This document shows positions 7,358 to 15,054 of a stretch of DNA of 49,680 nucleotides, piece after piece; position 1 is the first letter of the stretch, and every line of letters starts with the position of its first letter. The stretch comes from an uncultured Clostridia bacterium (GTDB taxonomy: Bacteria; Bacillota; Clostridia; Oscillospirales; Acutalibacteraceae), in NCBI GenBank assembly GCA_947632385.1, contig CANRPD010000013.1, forward strand, positions 1-49,680, given 5' to 3'. The position numbers and the translations under genes were made by a program. Under the pieces are notes generated by a model, which did no database searches, was not told the origin of the DNA, and saw only the letters and a list, made by a program, of their open reading frames with translations.

Positions 7358-7389
7358 CTGAGCTTTGTGGCGTTGGATTCAAAGCTCAG
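7358..7389 (-). promoter_or_regulatory. Perfect inverted repeat in the CD3324 leader
   Basis: CTGAGCTTTG (7358-7367) and CAAAGCTCAG (7380-7389) form a 10-bp stem with a 12-nt loop. It lies within the 5' leader, 30 nt before the start codon and near the ribosome binding site. It has no T tract. It could be an operator for the encoded HTH protein or an RNA hairpin affecting translation. Confidence 0.5.
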
Positions 7390-7453
7390 ACTACTGAGCG
7401 AGGATGTATTTTCTGCGCATAGGCGGGAAGCTCCTTTCCGGTGGGATACCGAT

Positions 7454-7482
7454 ATTGTAGCCCGTTTCGGGGCAAATGGCAA
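7454..7482 (-). promoter_or_regulatory. Promoter of the CD3324-DUF1062 operon
   Basis: On the minus strand TTGCCA (7477-7482), 17 bp and TACAAT (7454-7459). This gives a leader of about 120 nt. Confidence 0.7.
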
Positions 7483-7515
7483 CCTCGTCCTCGTTTGGAA
7501 ACAAACCTGCGCCGA

Positions 7516-7549
7516 GGAAAAAAGAACAGGCTCCCCGGAGGGGAGCCTG
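7516..7549 (-). terminator. Terminator of the GH130 gene
   Basis: A 10-bp perfect stem CAGGCTCCCC/GGGGAGCCTG (7527-7549) with a 3-nt loop is followed on the minus strand by TTCTTTTTTCC. It starts 18 nt after the GH130 stop codon. Confidence 0.9.
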
Positions 7550-7566
7550 GGAAGAGCAGGCAGGGA

Positions 7567-8628
7567 TCAGTCGAATTTCCAGTCCCACTGCTGGTTCTGG
7601 AACTTCTGGGCGTACTGGGCAGCCTGTTCGCCGGTGGTGGGGAAGGGATACTTCCGCATGTAGCCGAGCAGCTCGTCCACGGTGGTGAAGGCCAGACCGG
7701 TAACGGTGTCCGCCGCGCCGTAGTAGATGGCGATGCGGCCGGTGGCGGGATCGGTGAGGGTGGCGCAGGGGAAGGTGACGTTGGGCACGTCGCCGGTGAG
7801 CTCGTAGTCCACCTCGGGCCCGAAGACGTAGAAGTTGCCGCGCTCCTTGACGATCCAGGGCTTGTCGATGTCCAGCAGGGCCACGCCGAAGCGATAGACA
7901 AAGCCGTTGCAGGAATTCAGCACGCCGTGGTAGATCATGAGCCAACCCTCGTCGGTCTCAATGGGGGTGGGGCCGGGGCCCACTTTCTTGGACTGCCAGC
8001 CGCCGGCGGTGCCGAAAACGTACCGGTGCTTGCCCCAGAAGGTCAGGTCGGGAGACTCGCTGTAGAAGATGTCGCCGAAGGGGGTGTGGCCGGTGTCGCT
8101 GGGACGGGAGACCATGGCGAAGTTGCCGCCGATCTTCCGGGGGAAGAGGACGCCGTTGCGGTTGTAGGGCAGGAAGGCGTTCTCCATCTGGTAGAAGGTC
8201 TTGAAATCGAAGGTGTAGCCGACGCCGATGGTGGGGCCGTGGAAGCCGTTGCACCAGGTGATGTAGTAGCGGTCCTCGATGAAGCAGACCCGGGGATCGT
8301 AGCGGTACTCCTTGCGGGTGACGCAGGGATCGCAGCCGGGGGCGGGTTCAAACACGATGGGGTCGGGATCGATCTCCCAATGGATGCCGTCCTGAGAGAA
8401 GCCAGCGAAGATATCCATTTCCACGCCGCGGTTGTCGCAGCGGAAAACGCCCGCGTAGGCATCGCCAAAAACAACGACTGCGGAGTTGAAGATGCTGTTG
8501 GAGGTGGGGATTGCGTCCCGGGGGATCACAGGATTGTTCGTATACCGCCAAACGGGTTTGTCGTATCCTGCGGGCTTGTCCTGCCAGGGCATGTTGGGCA
8601 GAGCCGGTCTGCCGATGATCTTTGCCAT
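7567..8628 (-). CDS. GH130 glycoside phosphorylase (beta-mannoside phosphorylase family)
   Basis: The 353-residue protein is a five-bladed beta-propeller of family GH130. This family phosphorolyses beta-1,4- or beta-1,2-mannosides to mannose 1-phosphate. It has the N-terminal 'RYTNNPVIPRDAIPTSNSIFNS' region and the DPR motif around D111 (the general acid in characterised members). The 'GIGVGYTFDFKTF'-like and 'WLMIYHGV' propeller motifs are also present. The length suits mannosyl-glucose or mannooligosaccharide phosphorylases; the exact substrate cannot be decided. AAGGAG before the ATG at 8628 and a good promoter support the start. It is monocistronic, with no epimerase or sugar transporter beside it. 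It likely acts in the cytoplasm on imported plant-mannan oligosaccharides. Confidence 0.88.
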   Translation of the reverse strand: MAKIIGRPALPNMPWQDKPAGYDKPVWRYTNNPVIPRDAIPTSNSIFNSAVVVFGDAYAGVFRCDNRGVEMDIFAGFSQDGIHWEIDPDPIVFEPAPGCDPCVTRKEYRYDPRVCFIEDRYYITWCNGFHGPTIGVGYTFDFKTFYQMENAFLPYNRNGVLFPRKIGGNFAMVSRPSDTGHTPFGDIFYSESPDLTFWGKHRYVFGTAGGWQSKKVGPGPTPIETDEGWLMIYHGVLNSCNGFVYRFGVALLDIDKPWIVKERGNFYVFGPEVDYELTGDVPNVTFPCATLTDPATGRIAIYYGAADTVTGLAFTTVDELLGYMRKYPFPTTGEQAAQYAQKFQNQQWDWKFD

Positions 8629-8674
8629 AGGGAGTTCTCCTTTCTGATTTGGGCGCAGCGCCCTTCTGCCTCTC

Positions 8675-8703
8675 ATTATACCAAAGGGTTTGGGAAAAAA
8701 CAA
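8675..8703 (-). promoter_or_regulatory. Promoter of the GH130 gene
   Basis: On the minus strand TTGTTT (8698-8703), a 17-bp spacer and TATAAT (8675-8680), about 40 nt before the start codon. Confidence 0.8.
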
Positions 8704-8750
8704 CGGGGCGGGAAGATTTTTGTGGAGAGGGACTGCTGAGGCGGCGGTCC

Positions 8751-8847
8751 CGCGCCCCGCCGCCCGGGCCGCAGGCCCGGGCGCTTTTCCGGCCGCAGGC
8801 CGGAAAAGCCGCCGGCCCCCCGAAGGGGGCCGGCGGGGCGGGGCGCG
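8751..8847. repeat. Three-arm cloverleaf GC-rich element (copy B)
   Basis: A perfect four-way junction. The outer stem is 8751-8761 with 8837-8847 (11 bp). Arm 1 is 8762-8770/8774-8782 (9 bp, gca loop). Arm 2 is 8784-8794/8798-8808 (11 bp, CTTTT...AAAAG, gca loop). Arm 3 is 8809-8820/8825-8836 (12 bp, cgaa loop). Only one base (8783) is unpaired at the junction. It lies between the 8852 gene and the GH130 promoter and has no T tract, so it is not an ordinary terminator. Confidence 0.85.
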
Positions 8848-8851
8848 AGGT

Positions 8852-9169
8852 TCAAGTGAGCAGGGGGCTGTTGGGGTCCTCCGGAGCATGGGCGCCGCCG
8901 GCGCGTTCCACGGCCTCCCCTGCTTCCCGGGGAGTGCGGGCCCGATGGAGGTTCGCCTGCACAGACTTGCGGGCCACCTCCTGGCCGCCCTTGGGGATGC
9001 CCAGGTCATACAGCTCCTGATACGCCTCCAGCTCCGGGTCATCCAGCGGGACGCGGTACATCAGGCCGGTACACTCCTGAGCCGAGGCGGTGTGGAGCTC
9101 CTCCGGGTCGGGATGGGCGGTGTCGTGCTCGTGGTACGCCACGGGCGGGATGGGTTTGTCTGGTCTCAT
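8852..9169 (-). CDS. Hypothetical small acidic protein
   Basis: The 105-residue protein is of no family I can name. The N-terminal third is rich in Pro, His, Asp and Glu (IPPVAYHEHDTAHPDPEEL). The middle has LDDPELEAYQELYDLGIPKGG, and the C-terminal part is helical and charged. No signal peptide, membrane segment or zinc motif is present. AAGGAG stands 9 nt before the ATG at 9169, which supports translation. The stop codon touches the cloverleaf element B, which may act on the end of its transcript. It is divergent from the SOD-like gene, with 110 bp between them. Confidence 0.65.
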   Translation of the reverse strand: MRPDKPIPPVAYHEHDTAHPDPEELHTASAQECTGLMYRVPLDDPELEAYQELYDLGIPKGGQEVARKSVQANLHRARTPREAGEAVERAGGAHAPEDPNSPLLT

Positions 9170-9280
9170 GGGAAAACTCCTTTTTGAGGAGTAGGGTGGC
9201 CGGGCCGTTCAAAAATATGCATGTTCCCGCCATTCGCCGCATAGATTGAAAGGCGATTTTGCAAAAAGGCGGTGAGGGGT

Positions 9281-9640
9281 ATGATCCACAGCAGCACGCA
9301 GGCCTTTTGCCACCGGCTCACCCGCCGGGCCGCTGCCTGGGCAGCCCTGCTGGGAGGCCCTGCCCACCCTAGTCTGCTGGGCACCCTGAAGCTCTTCCAG
9401 ACGCCGGCGGGACTGCTGGTCTCCCTGGAGGTGTGGGGCCTGCCCCAGGAACCCCTTTGGCTAGAGGCTGTGCTGGCAGACGAAGGGGAGGCGCGCCCAC
9501 TGGCGTCGCTGGCGTGTTCGGGGGGATATGGGTGGTCGGCCTGCCGGACATGGAAAAAGGAGCCGGGGGCACTGCTGGGACGGGTGGTGGTACTGCGGGC
9601 CGACGAGGGAAAGCTCTGGGCACAAGGGGTGATCCGATAA
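9281..9640 (+). CDS. Shrunken Cu/Zn-superoxide-dismutase-like protein without metal ligands
   Basis: The 119-residue protein resembles Clostridial Cu/Zn-SOD family proteins at both ends. The first beta strands are GTLKLFQTPAGLLVSLEVWGLP (about 34-55), and the C-terminal strands are GYGWSACRTW... LLGRVVVL ... AQGVIR. The central part, which in the family holds the HxH metal ligands and the HPxHAGD loop, is missing. No histidine remains after residue 29. A SOD reaction is therefore unlikely; it may be a structural or degraded relative. The start is uncertain: ATG 9281 or GTG 9272, both poorly spaced from the ribosome binding site. Homology is from memory of family motifs. Confidence 0.6.
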   Translation: MIHSSTQAFCHRLTRRAAAWAALLGGPAHPSLLGTLKLFQTPAGLLVSLEVWGLPQEPLWLEAVLADEGEARPLASLACSGGYGWSACRTWKKEPGALLGRVVVLRADEGKLWAQGVIR

Positions 9641-9672
9641 AAACGCCCCTTCTCCGGAGCGGAGAAGGGGCG
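9638..9672 (-). terminator. Terminator of secDF
   Basis: A 12-bp stem CGCCCCTTCTCC/GGAGAAGGGGCG (9644-9672) is followed on the minus strand by TTTTTATC. It starts 20 nt after the secDF stop and overlaps the end of the convergent SOD-like gene. The plus-strand side lacks a T run. Confidence 0.88.
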
Positions 9673-9692
9673 AACCCAGCACGAACAGGAGA

Positions 9693-12053
9693 TCAGGACT
9701 TCTGGGCGTTCTTGTGATGCTGCCAGGCGGCGAAGATGGTGGGAGCGATGCACTGGGAGGAGAAACAGCCCGCCACCACGCCGGCCATCATGGGAATGGC
9801 GAAGGACACCACCGTGGAGATGGAGAACAGTCCGGCCACGATCCCCACCACCAGCAGCGCCAGGAAGGTGGTCAGCGAGGTGATGATGGTGCGGCCCAAC
9901 GTCTGATTCAGGCTCAGGTTCATCACTTCGTCCATCGAGACCTTGGGACCCAGCTTGCGGCGGTTGTCCCGGACACGGTCGTAGTTGACGATGGTGCTGT
10001 TGAGGGAGTAGCCCAGGATGGTGAGCACCACGGCAATGAAGATGTCGTTGATGTTCATCCCGCACACCACGAACACGAAGAACGAGATGAGGATATCGTG
10101 GAGCAGCGCCACAATGGCGGTCACACCGGCAGACAGGCCGCCGATCTTCCGGAAGCGCAGGGTGATATACACCAGCAGCAGCACCACGGTGATGGCAAAG
10201 CACACCAGGCACTTCTGGAAGAACTTGGCGCCCATGGTGGGATCCACCGAGTTGGATTCCAGCAGCTGGAAGTTGGCCTCTTCAAAGGCACCGGACAGGG
10301 TATCCGCCACCTGGTTCTGCTCGTCGGGAGTCAGACTGCGGTTGCCGGAGAAGGACAGGGTCACGTGCCGGGAATCGGAGGACAGGTCCTGGTTCACCGC
10401 CACGGTGCAGTCCAGACCCATCTCCTGGCTGAGCACGTTCTGGATCTCCTCGGGAGAAACATCGCCGCCGTTCACGGAATAGCGGATCATGGCGCCGCCA
10501 GCAAACTGGATGTCCAGCTTGGGTCCGACGATCACGCTGAGCAGCAGCCCCACGGCCAGCACCGCACAGGAGATCCCATAGAACACCTTCCTGCGGCCGA
10601 TGAAGTCGAAGCGCACGGCCTTGGCCGGCGGGGTCAGAGTCTGGCCCTCCTTGGCGCCGCCAAAGAGCCAGGGCTTGTGCAGGCAGCGGAACCCGGCCAG
10701 AGACAGAGTCATCAGGCGGGTGGCGAACACGCCCATGATGAAGTTGGCGATGATACCCACCAGCAGGGTGAAGCCAAAGGAGAAGATGGCGCCGGTGGTG
10801 GATTCGCCGAAGAGCATGGACAGGATGTTGCTGGGCCCGAACACGCCCATGAGCATCACCGCCACGATTGCGGTGGTGATGTTGCCGTCAAAAATGGCCC
10901 AGAAGCTGCTCTGGAAGCCCCTCTGCAAAGCGCCGTCCAGGGTCTTGCCGTTGCGCAGCTCCTCCCGGATGCGGCTGGCGGTGATCACGTTGGCGTCCAC
11001 GCCCATGCCGATGGAGAGGATCAGGCCCGCGATGCCGGGCAGCGTCATGGTGAAGGAATTGAGGGACGGGAAGAACCCGGAGATGGCCGCGAAGCAGATC
11101 CCCATCTGGCCCGCCAGGCTGATGACCGCCACCACGCCGGGCAGCCGGAACATCAGGATCATCAGCACCGCGATGACCAGGAAGGCCACGATCCCGGCCA
11201 TGAGCATGGACTCCAGCGCCTGAGAGCCCAGCGTGGGAGCCAGGGCGTTGAAGTTCACGGTCTCCAGGGCAAAGGGCAGCGCGCCCGCCTGGATCTTGGC
11301 CGCCAGAGTGGTGGCTTCTTCACTGGTGAAGTTCCCTTCGATGACGCCCTTGCCGTCGGTGATGGCGGAATTGACGGTGGGGTAGGAGATCATCACGTCG
11401 TCCATCCAGATGGAGATCACCTGGCCGGTGAGCCGCTGGGTGGCCTCGGCAAACTTCTCCTTGCCGGCGTCGCTCAGGGTAAAGGACACCACGTAGTTGT
11501 ACTGGCCGGTGGACTCGTCGGGCTGCATGGCGGGCACAGCCTCCACCACATCGGAGCCCTCCAGGATGATGCTCTCCGCCGTGGTCCCGGCAGGCACGGT
11601 GTACACCGGCTCGCCGTCCGCGTCGTAGCTGGAGTTCTCATACTCCATGCCCTCCCGGAAGGTGAGCATGGCGGTGGCCGCCAGCTCGTTGATGGCGTTT
11701 TCGGGATCGAAGTCCTCTTCATCGCTGCGCCACGGGAACCGGACGATGATCCGGTTGTTGGCGGTGTCGGTGTAGAGCTCGTAGTCGGTAATGTTCTGGG
11801 ACACCATGCGGGTCTCGATGATCTGCTTGGCGGACTCCAGCTGGCTGTCCGTCGCCTGCACGCCGTCGGCGGGAGAGAACATGGCCTCCACGCCGCCGCG
11901 GATGTCGATGCCCCACCGGATGTCTCCGGCGCCCTTGATGTAGGTGAGCTTAAAGTCGCCGTTCTGGCCGTACACGCCGAACAGAGAAGTGTAGACCAGG
12001 GCCAGGATCAGCACCAGCACCACAAAAAAGACGGGCCGCTTCATACGTTTCAT
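9693..12053 (-). CDS. secDF: Protein translocase subunit SecDF (fused)
   Basis: The 786-residue fusion of SecD and SecF uses the proton motive force to help pull exported proteins through SecYEG. SecD occupies about residues 1-480: first helix at 5-25, the GIDIRGGVEAMF motif near 50, a large extracellular P1 domain, then five helices with the conserved GMGVDANVI motif. SecF follows from about residue 500 (FDFIGRRKVFYGIS), with the motifs GLSAGVTAIVALLHDI and ILGYSLNSTIVNYDRVRDN. GGAGG 8 nt before ATG 12053 marks the start; an in-frame upstream ATG is ignored. It lies downstream of ispH-rpsA with a hairpin between them and ends in a strong terminator. Confidence 0.95.
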   Translation of the reverse strand: MKRMKRPVFFVVLVLILALVYTSLFGVYGQNGDFKLTYIKGAGDIRWGIDIRGGVEAMFSPADGVQATDSQLESAKQIIETRMVSQNITDYELYTDTANNRIIVRFPWRSDEEDFDPENAINELAATAMLTFREGMEYENSSYDADGEPVYTVPAGTTAESIILEGSDVVEAVPAMQPDESTGQYNYVVSFTLSDAGKEKFAEATQRLTGQVISIWMDDVMISYPTVNSAITDGKGVIEGNFTSEEATTLAAKIQAGALPFALETVNFNALAPTLGSQALESMLMAGIVAFLVIAVLMILMFRLPGVVAVISLAGQMGICFAAISGFFPSLNSFTMTLPGIAGLILSIGMGVDANVITASRIREELRNGKTLDGALQRGFQSSFWAIFDGNITTAIVAVMLMGVFGPSNILSMLFGESTTGAIFSFGFTLLVGIIANFIMGVFATRLMTLSLAGFRCLHKPWLFGGAKEGQTLTPPAKAVRFDFIGRRKVFYGISCAVLAVGLLLSVIVGPKLDIQFAGGAMIRYSVNGGDVSPEEIQNVLSQEMGLDCTVAVNQDLSSDSRHVTLSFSGNRSLTPDEQNQVADTLSGAFEEANFQLLESNSVDPTMGAKFFQKCLVCFAITVVLLLVYITLRFRKIGGLSAGVTAIVALLHDILISFFVFVVCGMNINDIFIAVVLTILGYSLNSTIVNYDRVRDNRRKLGPKVSMDEVMNLSLNQTLGRTIITSLTTFLALLVVGIVAGLFSISTVVSFAIPMMAGVVAGCFSSQCIAPTIFAAWQHHKNAQKS

Positions 12054-12184
12054 AGGGTTTTCCTCCAGTTTGGCTGCGCGGGTCTTCCCGGTGGTTTCGT
12101 GCATGCACAGCCAAAGTTTTCTCATTTTTGACGACGTTTTTGGGGAAATCTTCCCGCCGCCGCATTTTCGTACAGAACGCGCAA

Positions 12185-12216
12185 AGCAGGGCGGCTTTGT
12201 CTCCGCCCCGCTTTTT
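12185..12216. terminator. Hairpin between ispH-rpsA and secDF
   Basis: AGC-A-GGGCGG (12185-12194) pairs with CCGCCC-C-GCT (12203-12212) with one A/C mismatch. On the plus strand it is followed by TTTTTGCT and on the minus strand by TTTGCG. It lies about 16 nt after the ispH-rpsA stop, so it probably ends that transcript, with a weak T tract in that direction. Confidence 0.55.
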
Positions 12217-12227
12217 GCTATTTGGGC

Positions 12228-14309
12228 TTATTCTTCGGCAGGGGCCTCCGCCTGGGGCTCAGCCTCTTCCGGAGCAGCTTCCTCCGAGGTCTCGGGCTCC
12301 TGGACCGGCTCGGCGGGTTCCTCGGCGGGCTCCTCCACAGGGGCCTCGGTGGAATACACCACAGCCTCCTCCGGCGCCTGGGCAGCGGCCTCGTCGGCGG
12401 CAGCCTTTTCGTCCTCCAGCACTGCACGGATGGACAGGGACACCCGGTGACGGTCAAAGTCGATCTCGGTGACCTTCACGCGGACCTCGTCGCCCACCTT
12501 GAGCACATCCTGGGGCTTCTCCACGCGATGATCGGCCAGCTGAGAAATATGGATGAGGCCGTCGATGCCGGGCAGCACATTGGCAAAGGCGCCGAACTGG
12601 GTCAGCCCCACCACCTTGACGGTGCACACGGTGCCCACGGGGAACTCCCGCTCCAGCTTGACCCAGGGGTTGTCCTCTTCTCGACGGTATCCCAGAGAGA
12701 TACGGCCGGCTTCCTTGTCCACCTTCTTGACATACACGGTGACGGTGTCGCCCACGTTGACGACCTCGCTGGGGTGCTTCAGGCGGTTCCAGCTGAGCTC
12801 GGAGATGTGCACCAGGCCGTCCACACCGCCCAGATCCACAAAAGCGCCGAAGCTGGTGAGGGACTTGACCTTGCCGGTATACTCCTGGCCGGCCTCCACC
12901 TGCTCCCAGAACTGCTCCCGGGCGGCACGGCGCTCATCCCGCAGCACGCTGCGGATGGACCCCACCGCACGGCGGCGCTGGCGGTTGACCTCGATGATGC
13001 GGAACTTCACTTCCTGATCCTTCAGGGGCTCCAGCTCCTCGCCCCGGGTGGCGGTGGCCTGAGAAGCGGGCACGAATACGCGCATGGCGTCTTTCAGCAC
13101 GATCACGCCGCCCTTGACCACTTCGATCACCTTGCCGGTGAGCACCTCGCCGTCCTCCATGGCCTTCTGCAGGTCATCCCAGCCGCGCATGGCGTCCACG
13201 CGCCGCTTGGAGAGCATGATGGTGCCTTCCTGGTCGTTGGTCTTCATGATGAGCAAATCGAACTCGTCGCCGATCTTCACCACGTCTTCGGGACGCACCC
13301 CGGGGTCGTTGGAGAGCTCGGCAGCGGGAATGAAGCCGGCCTGCTTGCGGCCGACGTCCACATACACTTCGGTGGGAGAAATACCGACCACAACACCGTG
13401 TACCTTCTCATCTGTATTTAAGCTCTTTAGAGACTCCTCAAGCATCTCCTCAAAGTTTTGTTCATTGCTGTTGTTCTCAGTCATTTCGGATAGTACCTCC
13501 TTTATAATGCTTGCGGGCGTAGACGCACCCGCAGTGACGCCAATTTTCAGATCCGGCGGGAACTTGGGAAGCTCGTCCGCCCGCTCGATCAGGACCGTCT
13601 CGCAGGCCCGGGAGCAGATATCGTACAGCTTTGCGGTGTTGGAGCTGTTCCGTCCGCCGATGACCACCATCCGGTCGCAGCGGGCGGCCATTTGGGCCGC
13701 CTCCTGCTGCCTTTTCGCAGTCGCATTACATATTGTAGCAAAAAAACAAGCGTTTGTACACACTTTTTTTAATCTTTCCCAACTTTTTTGCCACTGGGTC
13801 CCGTCAAAAGTGGTCTGTGCGGCCAGCACCACGGGCCGTTCCCGCAGCGAAGGGTCCGCCTCCAGCAGCCGGTCCAGCTCGTCCGCATCCTTCACCACGT
13901 GATATTCCCCGGGACAGTAGCTCACCGTGCCCTGCACCTCCGGGTGGTCCCGGTCCCCGCAGAGGAGGAACACCTTGCCGCTCTCGCCGGTCTCCCGGGC
14001 CAAAGTGTGCAGTTTTTTCACAAAGGGGCAGGTGGCGTCAGTCACAGGGTTCCCCAGCCGCGCCAAGGTCTCCAGGTCCTGCTTGGGCGCACCGTGGGAG
14101 CGGATGACCACCGTCACCCCGGGAGGCGCCTCCTCCGGCCGGGAAATGACCCCCACCCCCTGCCGCGCCAGTTCTTCCACCAGCGGCGGGTTGTGGATGA
14201 TGGGCCCCAGCGTCACGGCCTTCTGCCCCGAACGGATCAGCTCATAGACCAAGTTGACGGCCCGATCGACCCCAAAGCAAAACCCGGCGGTCTTTGCAAG
14301 CTCTACCAT
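12228..14309 (-). CDS. ispH: IspH (HMBPP reductase) fused to ribosomal protein S1-like domains
   Basis: The 693-residue fusion is known from many Clostridia. The N-terminal part (1-285) is the 4Fe-4S enzyme of the last MEP-pathway step, making IPP and DMAPP; its cluster cysteines are C11, C94 and C194. Residues about 305-640 hold four S1 RNA-binding domains (motifs GKVKSLTSFGAFVDLGGVDG and GLTQFGAFANVLPGIDGLIH in the last two). The tail (about 640-693) is Glu/Pro/Ala-rich and probably disordered. It starts 3 nt after the plsC stop with an AAAGGGAT site. The stretch between halves is rich in Asn/Glu and could be a linker. Whether the two functions interact is unknown. Confidence 0.95.
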   Translation of the reverse strand: MVELAKTAGFCFGVDRAVNLVYELIRSGQKAVTLGPIIHNPPLVEELARQGVGVISRPEEAPPGVTVVIRSHGAPKQDLETLARLGNPVTDATCPFVKKLHTLARETGESGKVFLLCGDRDHPEVQGTVSYCPGEYHVVKDADELDRLLEADPSLRERPVVLAAQTTFDGTQWQKSWERLKKVCTNACFFATICNATAKRQQEAAQMAARCDRMVVIGGRNSSNTAKLYDICSRACETVLIERADELPKFPPDLKIGVTAGASTPASIIKEVLSEMTENNSNEQNFEEMLEESLKSLNTDEKVHGVVVGISPTEVYVDVGRKQAGFIPAAELSNDPGVRPEDVVKIGDEFDLLIMKTNDQEGTIMLSKRRVDAMRGWDDLQKAMEDGEVLTGKVIEVVKGGVIVLKDAMRVFVPASQATATRGEELEPLKDQEVKFRIIEVNRQRRRAVGSIRSVLRDERRAAREQFWEQVEAGQEYTGKVKSLTSFGAFVDLGGVDGLVHISELSWNRLKHPSEVVNVGDTVTVYVKKVDKEAGRISLGYRREEDNPWVKLEREFPVGTVCTVKVVGLTQFGAFANVLPGIDGLIHISQLADHRVEKPQDVLKVGDEVRVKVTEIDFDRHRVSLSIRAVLEDEKAAADEAAAQAPEEAVVYSTEAPVEEPAEEPAEPVQEPETSEEAAPEEAEPQAEAPAEE

Positions 14310-14312
14310 ACG

Positions 14313-15029
14313 TTATCCCTTTCCGTCTGCCGAAGGTCCCGGCCGCTGGCCCGGGGCGCCGGACGACTCCGGCAGCGCAGGCAGGCCCAGCTCCTCCCGG
14401 CAGGCACGGTGCATCTCGGCAATGCGCTCCATGACCTTCCGGCTGGCCCGGCGCAGCTGCAGGCTGCCCTCGTTCTCGATGGCCAGCTCCTGGGGGGGCA
14501 GGGGCTTGCCGAAGGTCACCAGCGTTTTCTGGAATCTCAGCGGGGCCTTGCCGCTCTGTGCCGTGATGCACACCGGCACCACCGTGGCCTGGGTCCGATA
14601 GGCCAGCAGCGCCGCGCCGGTCTTGGGCCGCTGCAGCTCGCCGGTCTGGCTGCGGTGTCCCTCGATGAACACCCCCACCACGGCGTTCTGCTTCAACAGC
14701 CGCTCGCCCTCCTCCAGGGCCTCGCCGCCGCCGGTCCCGCGCTTGACGGGGAACGCCCCCAGCGCCCGCAGGATCCTGCCCACAAAGCCGTTGCGGAACA
14801 GCTCCTCCTTGGCCATGTAGAACACCTGGCGCTTCTGGGCGATGCCGATGAGGATGGGATCCTTGATGGCCACATGGTTCGAGCACAGCAGCACCGGCCC
14901 GGTTTCCGGGATGTTCTCCCTTCCCCGCACCTGCAGGCGGTACACAGGCAGATAGAACAGCCTGAGCAGTCCCGCCGCAAAGGAATAAAACCAGTTATTG
15001 GGCTTGCGGCCCCGGTCTTTGTTTGCCAT
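14313..15029 (-). CDS. plsC: 1-acyl-sn-glycerol-3-phosphate acyltransferase
   Basis: The 238-residue membrane-associated enzyme makes phosphatidic acid from lysophosphatidic acid. It has the catalytic HX4D box in SNHVAIKDP (H about 52), the acceptor-binding FIEGHRS motif (usually EGTR) and a hydrophobic N-terminal stretch (WFYSFAAGLLRLFYLPVY). The C-terminus is Pro/Gly-rich. ATG 15029 is preceded by GGGGG with suitable spacing and lies 25 nt after the cmk stop; longer in-frame starts overlap cmk and lack a site. It is part of the rpiR-to-rpsA operon. Confidence 0.93.
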   Translation of the reverse strand: MANKDRGRKPNNWFYSFAAGLLRLFYLPVYRLQVRGRENIPETGPVLLCSNHVAIKDPILIGIAQKRQVFYMAKEELFRNGFVGRILRALGAFPVKRGTGGGEALEEGERLLKQNAVVGVFIEGHRSQTGELQRPKTGAALLAYRTQATVVPVCITAQSGKAPLRFQKTLVTFGKPLPPQELAIENEGSLQLRRASRKVMERIAEMHRACREELGLPALPESSGAPGQRPGPSADGKG

Positions 15030-15054
15030 ATCTCCGGTCCCCCGTCGGTTTTGA

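Noticed and set aside
9170-9280. Divergent promoters between the 8852 and 9281 genes
   Set aside because: AT-rich pieces (TATGCAT, TTGCAAAA) are present but no pair with 16-18 bp spacing is convincing.
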